64,000 nt of DNA from an uncultured Deferribacteres bacterium (GTDB lineage: Bacteria; Zhuqueibacterota; JdFR-76; DREG01): the NCBI GenBank assembly GCA_913009825.1, contig CAJVYQ010000006.1, forward strand, positions 1 through 64,000, given 5' to 3'. Below are positions 30,713 through 40,509 of this stretch, piece by piece (position 1 is the first letter of the stretch; every line of letters starts with the position of its first letter). The notes under the pieces were generated by a model, which was not told the origin of the DNA, made no database searches, and saw nothing but the letters and a program-made list of their open reading frames with translations. Made by a program: the position numbers and the translations under genes.

Positions 30713-30768
30713 ACATCAAACAATAAGCATACTTGAGTAGTTAAGTATGATGTAAATAAAGGTGAATG

Positions 30769-32211
30769 ATGGAACTTGGTCAAAGATTACAGATGAGGCT
30801 TCAACAATCACCGCAGCAGGTGTTGTTGTCTACTTTGTTGCAACTGCCTGTCCTTGCGCTGGAACAGAGAATTAAGGTGGAGTTGCAGGAAAATCCTCTT
30901 TTGGAAGAAGTGCAGGAATCCGAATTGGAACTGGAAGAAAAGGAAGAACCGGAATTGAGTCCCGATCAGGATGATAAAGATGAAGATGAGGATTCCGGGG
31001 AGAAAGAGGAAACGGAAGATGCGGTTACTGAAGAAGACAAGGAGGAGATCGACTGGGATCTGATTTTGGATGAGGATGAATACACATTTAAGATTCCGGT
31101 AGATAAAAGCGCCGAGGTATATGATCGCCCCGAAGTGAGTGTGACCACATTGTCGGATCATCTGCTGGACCAGTTACATCTTCTGCCGGAATTGACCGGG
31201 ACTGAGCAAAAGATTGGTGAAAATATTATTTGGAATGTCAATGAAGATGGTTACCTTGCCTGCAGTTTGACGGAAATTGCGGATCAGCTTGGCGTTGCCG
31301 AGCAAGACGCAGAAAAAGTTTTGAAATTTGTGCAATTCTTTGATCCGGTTGGCATTGCGGCGCGGGATTTGAAAGAATGCCTGTTGATTCAATTGGAAGA
31401 ATACAAGGGCAGCGAAATTGCCAAAACGATCCTTTTGGAATATTACGATGATTTCAAAAACAAGCGGTTCGAGAAAATTGCTAAAAAAATGGAGGTCTCT
31501 CTGCAGGAAATCAAAGAGGCCATGGAAGAGATTGCCAAACTGAATCCTAAACCTGGTGAAGGATATATTTCACAAAATGAAAATTATGTGCTTCCCGATG
31601 TGATTGTAGAAAGGGTGGATGATGATTTTGTTGTGGCTTTGAATGATTACAACATCCCCAATTTAAGAATCAGTCCGGCGTATAAGAAAATGTTATCCGA
31701 CCGAAAAAAAACCGCCAAAGATGTGAAAAACTACCTCCGGAAACGGCTCGAATCAGCGCGGTGGCTTATCAGTTCCATTCATCAGCGCAGGTCGACCATT
31801 TATCGGGTTGTGTGTGAAATTGTGGAAAAACAACGGGAATTTTTTGAAAAGGGTCCCGGACATATCAAACCGATGATTTTGAAAGATATCGCAGACGAAG
31901 TGAATATGGATATCTCGACCATCAGCCGGGTTACAAACGGCAAATATGTGCAAACCGATCACGGCGTTTTTGAATTGAAATATTTTTTCACTGAAAGGAT
32001 GAAAACCACAGAGGGAGAAGATATTTCCAACCGGGAGATCAAAGATAAAATCCGCCAGATCATTGAAGAGGAAGATTCTAAAAAACCTTATAACGATGAT
32101 AAAATTGTGAAACTGCTAAAAAATTATAATTATTCTATTGCGCGACGAACGGTGGCTAAATACCGGGAACAAATGAAGATACCGGTCGCCAGGTTGCGGC
32201 GGCAAATTTGA
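30769..32211 (+). CDS. rpoN: RNA polymerase sigma-54 factor
   Basis: 480 residues. AAAGG is 6 bases before ATG 30769; the adjacent ATG 30766 is the alternative. Region I is glutamine- and leucine-rich (QRLQMRLQQSPQQVLLSTLL) for activator contact. Region II is extremely acidic (~40-90). The core-binding domain follows. The C-terminal helix-turn-helix (MDISTISRVTNGKY) and the RpoN box ARRTVAKYREQ bind -24/-12 promoters. It implies enhancer-dependent regulation in the organism, though no activator is encoded here. Location next to lptB is a widespread arrangement. Confidence 0.95.
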   Translation: MELGQRLQMRLQQSPQQVLLSTLLQLPVLALEQRIKVELQENPLLEEVQESELELEEKEEPELSPDQDDKDEDEDSGEKEETEDAVTEEDKEEIDWDLILDEDEYTFKIPVDKSAEVYDRPEVSVTTLSDHLLDQLHLLPELTGTEQKIGENIIWNVNEDGYLACSLTEIADQLGVAEQDAEKVLKFVQFFDPVGIAARDLKECLLIQLEEYKGSEIAKTILLEYYDDFKNKRFEKIAKKMEVSLQEIKEAMEEIAKLNPKPGEGYISQNENYVLPDVIVERVDDDFVVALNDYNIPNLRISPAYKKMLSDRKKTAKDVKNYLRKRLESARWLISSIHQRRSTIYRVVCEIVEKQREFFEKGPGHIKPMILKDIADEVNMDISTISRVTNGKYVQTDHGVFELKYFFTERMKTTEGEDISNREIKDKIRQIIEEEDSKKPYNDDKIVKLLKNYNYSIARRTVAKYREQMKIPVARLRRQI

Positions 32212-32347
32212 AGATGATATAAAGGAAGTTCGGGAAAACCTTCTGAAAGTTTTCGTATCAATTTGAATATTTAATTTCCCGGTCAGGAAAAATTTTCGGA
32301 AAGGTGTTTAATGAACAAACTCAAATAATGAGGAGGTTACAAAACGT

Positions 32348-33334
32348 ATGCGAAAGAAAAAAATTATCATTGGAGACTCCGAGGTAGAAGTACCGGACTT
32401 GTCTCCGCAATGGATTATCTGGGGGATACTTGCCATCTTTCTGCTCATCGCGGCATATAGTTCATTTTATACGGTTGAAACAAACGAAATGGCGGTGATT
32501 CAGCGATTCGGCCGATTCATACGGGTTGCCACGCCCGGTTTGCATTTTAAATTACCGTTTGGTATCGAGACCAATAAAAATGTTCGCACACTGCTTATTT
32601 TTAAGGAAGAGTTCGGCTTCCGCACCTTGAAGGCCGGCATCAGAACACAATACGACAAGAAAAAATACGCCAACGAATCGCTTATGTTAACCGGCGATCT
32701 TAATTCTGCCGAGGTGGAATGGATCGTCCAGTTTCGTGTGGAAGAACCGGCAAAATTTTTATTCAATATTCGCAGTCCGGAAAAAAATTTGCGTGATCTC
32801 TCCGAATCGGTTATGCGGCAAATTGTGGGAAATCATAGCGTCGATGAAGTGATCAGCCTGTCCAGAAGGGAAGTGGAAGATTCCGTGGAAGTGGAATTGC
32901 AAGCTATTCTGGACCGGTATAACTCCGGTATTCACATTCAGACGGTACAATTGCAGGATGTGTTTCCACCGGATCCGGTTCGGCCGGCGTTCAATGAAGT
33001 GAATGAGGCGGAGCAGCAGAAAGAAAAAATTCGCAATGAAGCTTTGGAAGCGTATAACAAAATCATTCCCAAAGCGGAGGGAACTGCCCAAAAAACCATC
33101 GAGAGTGCCAAAGGGTATGCTATAAAGCGGGTGAACAACGCCAGAGGTGACGCCGAGCGGTTTATTTCGATTTATAAAGAATATGCCCGGGCGAAAGATG
33201 TAACCCGGCGGAGGCTTTATCTGGAAGCATTGAGCGATATTCTTCCCCAGCTTGATCAGATTTTTATCATCGATCCCAGTCAGAAGAATGTTATTCCCCT
33301 TTTACAGATGATAAAGAAAGGAGGTCAAAAATGA
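32348..33334 (+). CDS. hflK: HflK, FtsH protease modulator
   Basis: 328 residues; GAGGAGG lies 11 bases before the ATG. One membrane helix (WIIWGILAIFLLIAAYSSFY, ~23-42), then an SPFH/band-7 domain (AVIQRFGRFIRVATPGLHFKLP) and a coiled-coil ending in an Ala/Glu-rich helix. HflK and HflC form a large membrane cage around FtsH and limit its action on membrane proteins. Overlaps hflC by 4 bases (ATGA), consistent with stoichiometric synthesis. Confidence 0.93.
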   Translation: MRKKKIIIGDSEVEVPDLSPQWIIWGILAIFLLIAAYSSFYTVETNEMAVIQRFGRFIRVATPGLHFKLPFGIETNKNVRTLLIFKEEFGFRTLKAGIRTQYDKKKYANESLMLTGDLNSAEVEWIVQFRVEEPAKFLFNIRSPEKNLRDLSESVMRQIVGNHSVDEVISLSRREVEDSVEVELQAILDRYNSGIHIQTVQLQDVFPPDPVRPAFNEVNEAEQQKEKIRNEALEAYNKIIPKAEGTAQKTIESAKGYAIKRVNNARGDAERFISIYKEYARAKDVTRRRLYLEALSDILPQLDQIFIIDPSQKNVIPLLQMIKKGGQK

Positions 33335-34275
33335 AAAAATATATTTATCTTTTTGGCGTTCTTCTGTTTGTTGTCATCATTATTCTGGTTAATGGCGCTT
33401 ATGTTGTGGACGAAACACAGCAGACTATTATTACACAATTTGGGAATCCGATTGGTCAACCGAAAACGAAAGCCGGTCTGTATTTTAAAATCCCTTTTAT
33501 TCAGGATGTTCATTTTTTTGAAAAACGGTTGTTGGAATGGGACGGGGACCCTAACGAAATTCCCACGTTGAAGAAAAAGCTGATCTGGGTGGATACTTTT
33601 GCACGCTGGCGCATAGTTGATCCGTTGAAGTTTTATCAGTCGGTTCATACGGAAGCAGAAGGTCAGGCCCGGTTAGATGATATAATCGATAGTATCACCC
33701 GGGAACAGATATCTTCCCATTTGTTGATCGATGTGGTGCGGAATTCCAATCGTAAAATGGCGATGGAATCGGAAGAATTGCAGAAAGAAGTCGAATCTTC
33801 ATTGGAACCGGTTGCCATTGGCCGGGAAGAAATGACCCGTATGATATTGGCGTTAGCGGCCAAATCGATGCCCAATTTTGGTATTGAATTGGTTGATTTT
33901 CGCATCAAAAGAGTGAATTACATCGAGAGAACCCGTGAAGAGGTGTACGGCAGGATGATTTCCGAACGAAAAAGAATTGCCGAAAAATACCGTTCCGAAG
34001 GTGAAGGAACGCGGGCGGAAATTGAAGGCCGGAGAGAGAAGGAACTGCTGCGGATTCAATCGGAAGCTTATCGTCAGGCGCAGGAGATAAAGGGTAAAGC
34101 CGATGCGGAAGCAACACAAATCTATGCAAATGCGTACAACCGGGATCCGGAGTTTTATTCTTTCACGCAAACATTGGAAATTTACCGCACGACGCTAAAA
34201 CAGAACGGAAAATTAATCATCTCCACGGATAGTGATTTTTTCAAATATCTGAAGAGTATTCGGGGAAATAAATGA
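33331..34275 (+). CDS. hflC: HflC, FtsH protease modulator
   Basis: 314 residues. N-terminal membrane anchor ([21 protein letters not shown]), SPFH domain ([20 protein letters not shown]) and long coiled-coil with the [20 protein letters not shown] segment and C-terminal [11 protein letters not shown] typical of HflC. Partner of HflK; both face the periplasm. Good AAGGAGG 9 bases upstream within hflK. Overlaps hslV by 4 bases, tying membrane-protease control to the cytosolic HslUV protease. Confidence 0.93.
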   Translation: MKKYIYLFGVLLFVVIIILVNGAYVVDETQQTIITQFGNPIGQPKTKAGLYFKIPFIQDVHFFEKRLLEWDGDPNEIPTLKKKLIWVDTFARWRIVDPLKFYQSVHTEAEGQARLDDIIDSITREQISSHLLIDVVRNSNRKMAMESEELQKEVESSLEPVAIGREEMTRMILALAAKSMPNFGIELVDFRIKRVNYIERTREEVYGRMISERKRIAEKYRSEGEGTRAEIEGRREKELLRIQSEAYRQAQEIKGKADAEATQIYANAYNRDPEFYSFTQTLEIYRTTLKQNGKLIISTDSDFFKYLKSIRGNK

Positions 34276-34820
34276 CAACACTTCTGCCCAAAATATATGC
34301 TACCACTATTTTAGGGGTTCGAAAAGATGGCAAAGCCGCCATTGCCGGCGACGGACAGGTTACGTTGGGTAATACGGTGATGAAAGCCAATGCCCGTAAA
34401 ATCCGCAAAGTATACAATGATTCTATCCTGACCGGTTTTGCCGGTGCCGCGGCGGATGCTTTTACGCTATTCGAAAAATTCGAAGGAAAATTAGAGCAGT
34501 ACAGCGGTAATCTGTATCGCGCCGCGGTGGAACTGGCCAAAGAGTGGCGCACGGACAAATATCTGCGTCGTTTGGAAGCGCTGTTGGCAATTATCGATAA
34601 GGATCATGCCTTAATTATTTCCGGAACCGGTGAAGTGATAGAGCCGGACGATGATATTCTGGCCATCGGTTCCGGCGGCCCGTATGCTCTTGCCGCGGCC
34701 CGCGCCTTGATGAATTATACGGATATGAACGCGGAGCAAATTGCCGCCAATGCTTTAAAAATTGCCAGTTCCATTTGTATTTACACCAATGAACATATCA
34801 CGGTCGATACGCTGGATTGA
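34272..34820 (+). CDS. hslV: HslV (ClpQ) protease subunit
   Basis: 182 residues. Threonine protease of the HslUV complex. The family core is [20 protein letters not shown], with the catalytic Thr expected at residue 11. Ten residues ([10 protein letters not shown]) precede it, unlike the many HslV proteins where Thr follows the initiator Met directly. This implies autoprocessing or a longer start region as in Bacillus ClpQ. The rest is canonical ([36 protein letters not shown]). ATG overlaps the hflC stop. hslU follows after a 261-base gap that shows no gene. Confidence 0.94.
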   Translation: MTTLLPKIYATTILGVRKDGKAAIAGDGQVTLGNTVMKANARKIRKVYNDSILTGFAGAAADAFTLFEKFEGKLEQYSGNLYRAAVELAKEWRTDKYLRRLEALLAIIDKDHALIISGTGEVIEPDDDILAIGSGGPYALAAARALMNYTDMNAEQIAANALKIASSICIYTNEHITVDTLD

Positions 34821-35081
34821 GATAGAAGGTACAAATTACTGCGCTGTAGAAGAGCCTCCGGTGAAGATGTTTAACATCCGGACGTGGCGTGAGGATTCCT
34901 GCTTTATACATGAAACTTCGCAAAAAGAGGATAAATTTCTCCACTACATTGCGTAGAAAAAATGATGGCCTGTTCACAGAGTAGGCGAAGATAGCGAGGA
35001 CCGCTTGTGGTGTAAAGAATTTACCGGAATTGTTGGCCGAAAAATTTATGTTTAAAATAATGTACTATTGAAGGAGAATCA
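34821..35081. other. hslV-hslU gap, no gene
   Basis: 260 bases with a weak stem (cctccggtgaagatgttt / aacatccggacg). It does not fold as a tRNA by eye. The hslU ribosome-binding site AAGGAG is at its end. No independent promoter is clear, so hslU may be read through from hslV. Confidence 0.45.
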
Positions 35082-36458
35082 ATGGAGGAATTTACCCCTC
35101 GTCAAATTGTTGCCGAATTAGATAAATATATTATTGGTCAGGACAATGCCAAAAAGTCCGTTGCCATTGCACTGCGAAATCGCTGGCGCCGCTTACAGGT
35201 ACCCGAAGATTTGCGGGAAGAGATTACGCCGAACAATATCATCATGATCGGTCCCACAGGCGTTGGTAAAACGGAAATATCCCGCCGCCTGGCGAAATTA
35301 TCCAAAGCCCCTTTTATCAAAGTTGAAGCGTCCAAATTTACAGAAGTGGGCTATGTAGGCCGGGATGTGGATTCCATGATCCGGGATTTGGTTGATATCT
35401 CTGTCAATATGGTGAAGCAGGAGCAGACCGAAGCTGTGAAGGAGAAAGCCAGGCAGAATGCAGAGGAGAGAATTTTAGATCTGTTGCTGCCTCCGGCAAA
35501 ATCCCGCAAACCAACTGTCAAGGAGCAGGAAGAGAGCGATTTTTCAACATCTCTCTTGGCGCTGGAGGATGATACTTATTTTGAAACCCGGGAGAAATTA
35601 CGGGATTTGCTGCACAAGGGAAAATTCGAGAAACGGCAGGTTGAATTGGATGTGCCGTTGGAATCATCGCCCATGATGCAGATTATCTCCCCGATGGGAG
35701 TGGAAGAGATGGGCATGAATTTACAGGATATCTTCGGAAGTATGATGCCCAAGAAAGTGAAAAAAAGAAAAATGACGATTGACGAAGCGCGCAAATATTT
35801 GGAGCAGGAAGAAGCGCAAAAATTGATCGATATGGAGGAAGTGGTTGCCGAGGCCATCAAAAGGGTGCAAAATTCGGGGATTGTTTTTTTGGATGAAATC
35901 GACAAAATTGCCGGCGAGCGATCCAAAGTGGGGCCGGATGTTTCCCGTGAAGGCGTGCAGCGGGACCTGCTGCCGGTTGTGGAAGGCACCAATGTGATTA
36001 CCAAATATGGCATGGTTAATACGGATCATGTCCTGTTTATTGCTTCCGGTGCTTTTCATGTATCAAAACCGTCCGATCTTATTCCCGAGCTGCAAGGCCG
36101 GTTTCCCATACGGGTTGAGCTGAATAGTCTGACAACAGAAGATTTTATTCGGATTCTAACTGAACCTGAAAATGCTCTGACACTGCAATATACGGCACTT
36201 TTGGCAACCGAAGATGTAAAACTCAAATTCACGAAAGATGGTATCCGTGAAATTTCTAAAATGGCCACCGAGGTAAATTCCCAAACGGAAAATATCGGTG
36301 CCCGGCGATTGCATACCATCATGACAACTTTGCTGGAGGATGTGCTTTTTAAAGTTCCGGATGATGACATCAAAAAAGTAGTGGTATCAGCCGATTTAGT
36401 GAAAGAGATTCTGGATAAAATTGTAAAAGACCAGGATCTAAGCCGTTATATTCTTTAA
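35082..36458 (+). CDS. hslU: HslU (ClpY) ATPase subunit
   Basis: 458 residues; AAGGAG precedes the ATG. AAA+ unfoldase that feeds HslV. N-terminal [20 protein letters not shown], Walker [11 protein letters not shown] (~64-73), the pore motif GYVGRDV, an intermediate I-domain (~110-240), Walker [12 protein letters not shown], and the sensor/arginine region [11 protein letters not shown]-type segment [11 protein letters not shown]; the C-terminal YIL-like tail (SRYIL) inserts into HslV. All catalytic features are intact. argF starts within 2-20 bases of its stop. Confidence 0.95.
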   Translation: MEEFTPRQIVAELDKYIIGQDNAKKSVAIALRNRWRRLQVPEDLREEITPNNIIMIGPTGVGKTEISRRLAKLSKAPFIKVEASKFTEVGYVGRDVDSMIRDLVDISVNMVKQEQTEAVKEKARQNAEERILDLLLPPAKSRKPTVKEQEESDFSTSLLALEDDTYFETREKLRDLLHKGKFEKRQVELDVPLESSPMMQIISPMGVEEMGMNLQDIFGSMMPKKVKKRKMTIDEARKYLEQEEAQKLIDMEEVVAEAIKRVQNSGIVFLDEIDKIAGERSKVGPDVSREGVQRDLLPVVEGTNVITKYGMVNTDHVLFIASGAFHVSKPSDLIPELQGRFPIRVELNSLTTEDFIRILTEPENALTLQYTALLATEDVKLKFTKDGIREISKMATEVNSQTENIGARRLHTIMTTLLEDVLFKVPDDDIKKVVVSADLVKEILDKIVKDQDLSRYIL

Positions 36459-36477
36459 TATGAATTTGGAGGCAGCG

Positions 36478-37389
36478 GTGAGAAAAGATTTTTTAGCTAT
36501 TTCAGATTTGAGCAGAGAAGAAATTTACGAACTGTTTGCATTGACAAAAGAAATAAAAGATAAGCGAAAAAAGGGGGAGACGTATCATCCGCTTAAAGGT
36601 AAAACCATGGCCATGATATTTCAAAAACCCTCGGCCCGAACCAGAATCTCTTTTGAAACCGGTATATATCAGTTGGGCGGGCACGCCCTGTACCTGGGCC
36701 CGAACGATGTACAGATTGGCAAACGGGAAGCTGTTAACGATATTGCCCGGATCATTTCCGGATATAATGATATTATCATGGCGCGTGTCTTCGGCCACGA
36801 AGATATTCTGGAATTGGCAGAATATGCGTCGGTGCCGGTAATTAACGGACTTACCGATCTGCTGCATCCCTGCCAGATTATGGCTGATGCTTTTACTATC
36901 ATTGAACACAAAGGTAAATTGGCGGGACAAACCATCGCATTTATCGGTGACGGAAATAACATTTGTAATTCGTGGTTGAATCTATCTGCCAAAATTCCGT
37001 TTACGCTTAACCTTGGCATTCCGGAGGGGTACGAACCGGACAAAGAAATTCTCTCTATGGCAAAACGCGCCAATGTGAGCAAGATCAAAATTTATCACAA
37101 TCCCAAATTGGCGGCAAATGGTGCGGATGTAATCTACACGGACGTCTGGACCAGCATGGGTCAGGAAAAAGAAACAGAGCAGCGGAAAGTGGATTTCAGC
37201 GGTTTTCAGGTGGATGACGCGCTGCTATCACATGCTGACGATGATGCCGTCGTTCTCCATTGCCTGCCGGCGCACCGGGGCGAAGAAATTACAGACAGCG
37301 TGATCGACGGCCCTCAATCCGTGGTTTTTGACGAGGCCGAAAACAGAATGCATATTCAGAACGCCATCATCGTTAAATTGATGAGCTGA
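36478..37389 (+). CDS. argF: Ornithine carbamoyltransferase
   Basis: 303 residues from GTG 36478, chosen because GGAGG ends 5 bases upstream and the product then begins (M)RKDFLAISDLS, as in the family. The ATG at 36460 has no ribosome-binding site. It makes citrulline from ornithine and carbamoyl phosphate in arginine synthesis. Carbamoyl phosphate motif KPSARTRISFE, HPCQIMADA, ornithine-side DVWTSMGQE and HCLPAHRGEEI are all present. No other arg genes are adjacent. It follows hslU closely and is probably in the same transcript. Confidence 0.94.
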   Translation: MRKDFLAISDLSREEIYELFALTKEIKDKRKKGETYHPLKGKTMAMIFQKPSARTRISFETGIYQLGGHALYLGPNDVQIGKREAVNDIARIISGYNDIIMARVFGHEDILELAEYASVPVINGLTDLLHPCQIMADAFTIIEHKGKLAGQTIAFIGDGNNICNSWLNLSAKIPFTLNLGIPEGYEPDKEILSMAKRANVSKIKIYHNPKLAANGADVIYTDVWTSMGQEKETEQRKVDFSGFQVDDALLSHADDDAVVLHCLPAHRGEEITDSVIDGPQSVVFDEAENRMHIQNAIIVKLMS

Positions 37390-37413
37390 ACGGGTTTAAG
37401 GTAAATTTTACAA

Positions 37414-38382
37414 ATGCTTGAATTAGAACCCTATTCTTCCAATCTGCAGGAAACCTGGGACCGGTTTGCGGCCCATTCTAATAACGGCACCATTTTTCAC
37501 ACCCGGAAATTTTTAAATTACCATCCATCCGATCGTTTTTCCGATCATTCGCTGGTCTTTAAAAATAATGGGAAAATCGTTGCTCTGTTTCCCGCCGCGT
37601 TATCGGCTGATGGGGAAGATGCATTGCTTGTCTCCCATCCGGGAGCATCCTTTGGCGGCTTTGTCGTTCGGGAAGAGATCAACCTGCGTCTATCTTTCGA
37701 TCTGGTTGAAACTCTGATTGAATACTCCCGGTTGCATGATTTTGCCGGGATCGATCTGACGCTGCCGCCCATTTTTTATTCCCGCAAGATTGAAAACTAT
37801 CTGGATTTTGCCCTGTTCAAAAACCGGTTTTCATACCGCAAGCGGGAAATATCCAGTTTTGTCACGCTGGATTTTTCTCCCGATGATGTGTTGCCGGCTT
37901 TTAAACCGGAAGCAAGAACGGCCGTGCGCCGCGCGAAAAAACTAAATATTGTAGTAAAAAAATCAACCGATTTTGCCGCTTTTTATCGAATTCTGAAACG
38001 GAATCTGAAGATGCGCCACAATGTAACTCCCACGCATTCGCAGGCCGAATTGGAACAATTGCACGACATTTTCCCGGAAACTGTTCAGCTTTACGGTGCG
38101 TTTTTACAGAATCAGATGATCGCCGGTGTGGTGATGTTCCATTGCAACCCGCTGGTTACGCTGGCTTTTTATATCAGCCACAACGAGGATTTTCAGGAAT
38201 ATCGACCCGTAAATTTGCTGTTCTACGAAATATTCCGTGAGTCGATTCAACAGGATTTTCGTTACCTTGATTTCGGCATTTTTACCGTCGATATGGAACC
38301 AAACTGGGGACTGGCGCGGTTTAAAGAAAATTTTGGTTCCAAAGGAATCTTCCGGGACAGTTTCAGGCGCATGTTCACCTGA
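37414..38382 (+). CDS. FemAB/GNAT-like acyltransferase (acetyltransf_6 type)
   Basis: 322 residues, soluble. The N-terminus NLQETWDRFAAHSNNGTIFHTRKFLNY resembles the WD..V..s..gt.fh..ef start of FemAB-like proteins. The C-terminal GNAT domain includes GAFLQNQMIAGVVMF, NLLFYEIFRESIQQDFRYLDFGIF and GLARFKENFGS. Relatives add amino acids to peptidoglycan peptides or acylate surface glycans. Placed at the head of a glycosyltransferase run, modification of a surface sugar is plausible. Substrate unknown. Confidence 0.8.
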   Translation: MLELEPYSSNLQETWDRFAAHSNNGTIFHTRKFLNYHPSDRFSDHSLVFKNNGKIVALFPAALSADGEDALLVSHPGASFGGFVVREEINLRLSFDLVETLIEYSRLHDFAGIDLTLPPIFYSRKIENYLDFALFKNRFSYRKREISSFVTLDFSPDDVLPAFKPEARTAVRRAKKLNIVVKKSTDFAAFYRILKRNLKMRHNVTPTHSQAELEQLHDIFPETVQLYGAFLQNQMIAGVVMFHCNPLVTLAFYISHNEDFQEYRPVNLLFYEIFRESIQQDFRYLDFGIFTVDMEPNWGLARFKENFGSKGIFRDSFRRMFT

Positions 38383-38576
38383 TTTTTTGCCCATCTGCCT
38401 TTTTGTTTTGATGAATGGTAATTAGTTGCGGCGCTGCTGTGATACAAAAGATTTTGTACTTTATTGCCATTTTAAGTTTGGCAGCTAAAAAAAACGGAAA
38501 AATTGGAAACCAAAATATACCAACATCCCATGCGGGTCAGATGTTCAAATATCAAAATTTCTAATTTCTTTTTCTA

Positions 38577-39665
38577 ATGAGCCGAATTCTTCACATCGCT
38601 CCTTTCAATACGGCCAACGTTCCTTACATGTTTGTTCAGGCGGAACGGAAGTTAGGGTACGACAGCCGTCTAATTACGCTGGCAAAGAATCCGTTCGGAT
38701 TGCCCGAAGATATCTGTTTGAATCTGCCTCTCTTAAAAACCCCGGGCCTTAAGCGGGTGAAGGGATTTGTTTCGTCGTCGGAACGGCTTCATGTGGATAA
38801 TATTCATCGTATTCCGAATGTCATTCCCAAAAAGTGGCGGCCAAATGGCTGGCTTGAGAAGAGATTGATTCAAATGCGGGAGAAACTCTGGCGGCCGGCA
38901 ATCCGGAAACTGCTGCTCGAGATTGATATCGGCAATGTGGATGTGATCCAGTTGGACGGCGGTCTGGAATTTTATCGCGATGGTCGTGTCGTAAAAGGTT
39001 TAAAAGAGGCCGGCAAAAAAATAATTTGCTGTTACACCGGCAGCGATTTGCGTGTACGCGGTGTTATTCCTGAAATCGATGAAATTTCCAATCTGAATGT
39101 AACCGTAGAATTTGACCACCTGCTGTTCCATCCCAATATTACCCATATTTTTTTCCCTTTCGACATCTCTTCCGTCAAGAAGTTAAAAAAGAATAATGAC
39201 GGTAAATTGAGAATTGGACATGCCCCAACCAATCGGCTGGCGAAAGGCAGCGACCGGATTATTGCCGAATTGAAGAGGCTGCAATCTTATCATGCTATCG
39301 AGATTGTGCTTATTGAAAATCTACCTTATGCAGATGCAGTTAAGCTAAAAGCAACCTGCGATATTTTTGTCGATCAGATCGGTGACCTGGGTTACGGCAT
39401 CAATTCTTTGGAAGCTTTCGCCATGGAGATCCCGGTGGCCTCTTCGCTGGCGCGGGATTTTTCTTTGCATTATCCGGATCATCCCTTCATAGAAGTTTCT
39501 GCTCAGACGCTGGCATCCCAATTGAAACCTTTGTTAGGCAATCCGGTGTTGCGGGAAAAATTGGGGGAGAAGGGAAGGCGATGGGTGAAAAAATATCACG
39601 ACCCGGTGAAGGTAGTGAAGAAAATTCATCAATTGGCAGGTATCTCGGATGATGAAAACGGATAG
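38577..39665 (+). CDS. Glycosyltransferase-like protein (GT-B fold)
   Basis: 362 residues. N-terminus SRILHIAPFNTANVPYMFVQ. The C-terminal half has the GT4-like GHAPTNRLAKGSDRIIAELKR, IFVDQIGDLGYGINSLEAFAMEIPV, and the tail LREKLGEKGRRWVKKYHD. The canonical E-x7-E is shifted to NSLEAFAMEIPVA, and an acidic ANH-type donor site is weak, so it is a divergent member. Likely transfers a sugar in surface polysaccharide assembly. It overlaps the next gene by 17 bases. Confidence 0.75.
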   Translation: MSRILHIAPFNTANVPYMFVQAERKLGYDSRLITLAKNPFGLPEDICLNLPLLKTPGLKRVKGFVSSSERLHVDNIHRIPNVIPKKWRPNGWLEKRLIQMREKLWRPAIRKLLLEIDIGNVDVIQLDGGLEFYRDGRVVKGLKEAGKKIICCYTGSDLRVRGVIPEIDEISNLNVTVEFDHLLFHPNITHIFFPFDISSVKKLKKNNDGKLRIGHAPTNRLAKGSDRIIAELKRLQSYHAIEIVLIENLPYADAVKLKATCDIFVDQIGDLGYGINSLEAFAMEIPVASSLARDFSLHYPDHPFIEVSAQTLASQLKPLLGNPVLREKLGEKGRRWVKKYHDPVKVVKKIHQLAGISDDENG

Positions 39666-40458
39666 CTGCAAAATATTGGTTGGTACTTCCGGCTACAGTT
39701 TTGCCGATTGGCGCGGCGTTTATTATCCCGCTGAAATTCAGAAAGGGAAAATGCTGGATTTTTACGCCGGGGATTTTCCCGCTGTCGAAATCAATTCGAC
39801 CTACTATTGCATTCCAAACCGGGCTGTTTTTTACCATTTGGCAAAAAAAACCGGGGGAAATTTTGAATTTATTGTGAAGGTGAATCAAGAGGTCACGCAC
39901 AAGTACAAAGAACCATTTGCAAGTATGGAAGCATTAAAAGAATCCGTGCAGCCGCTTATAGAAGCAGGGAAAATGTACGGCTATCTGGCGCAATTTCCCT
40001 GGCGGTTCAAGTATCATCCGACCAAATTGGGCTACCTCAACGGCATCGCCAAGACCTGCCGGCCCTATCCTTTGTTTGTGGAATTCCGTCATGAAAGCTG
40101 GCTGCGTGCCGTTGTTTACCGCTTTCTGCACGATAATCAGATCGGTTATTGTTGCGTGGATGAGCCGCAACTGAAAGGATTGATGCCGCCACAGGAAATG
40201 GTTACCAACGGCATCGGCTATGTGCGTTTCCACGGACGGAATGTAAAAACCTGGTGGGATACCGACAAAGGGGACCGGTATGATTACCGGTATTCAACTG
40301 AGGAATTGGGAGAATGGCTGCAGCGAATTCGCGTGATGCGGGAAAAATCGGATAAATTGTACTTGTTTTTCAATAATTGTCACATGGGACAGGCGGTGAT
40401 CAATGCCGGGCAGATGACGGAACTTTTAAAACAACACGCTTTGTTTGATTTGGATTGA
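39649..40458 (+). CDS. DUF72 (YecE-like) protein
   Basis: 269 residues. TIM-barrel-like DUF72 features: ILVGTSGYSFADWRGVYYP at the start, YAGDFPAVEINSTYYCIP, FEFIVKVNQEVTH, VEFRHESWL, YCCVDEPQLKG and YVRFHGRN. The function of the family is not known. It overlaps the upstream glycosyltransferase by 17 bases and is probably co-transcribed, but DUF72 genes turn up in many contexts, so a glycan role should not be assumed. Confidence 0.9.
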   Translation: MMKTDSCKILVGTSGYSFADWRGVYYPAEIQKGKMLDFYAGDFPAVEINSTYYCIPNRAVFYHLAKKTGGNFEFIVKVNQEVTHKYKEPFASMEALKESVQPLIEAGKMYGYLAQFPWRFKYHPTKLGYLNGIAKTCRPYPLFVEFRHESWLRAVVYRFLHDNQIGYCCVDEPQLKGLMPPQEMVTNGIGYVRFHGRNVKTWWDTDKGDRYDYRYSTEELGEWLQRIRVMREKSDKLYLFFNNCHMGQAVINAGQMTELLKQHALFDLD

Positions 40459-40509
40459 GCTGATGGCAGAGACAGGCTGACGGGAATGCAGAAAGATGAA
40501 TGCTGAATA

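Noticed and set aside
34840-34930. Possible tRNA-like fold after hslV
   Set aside because: The stems do not form a cloverleaf: there is no TTCGA-type loop or matching acceptor stem. Only a weak hairpin remains.
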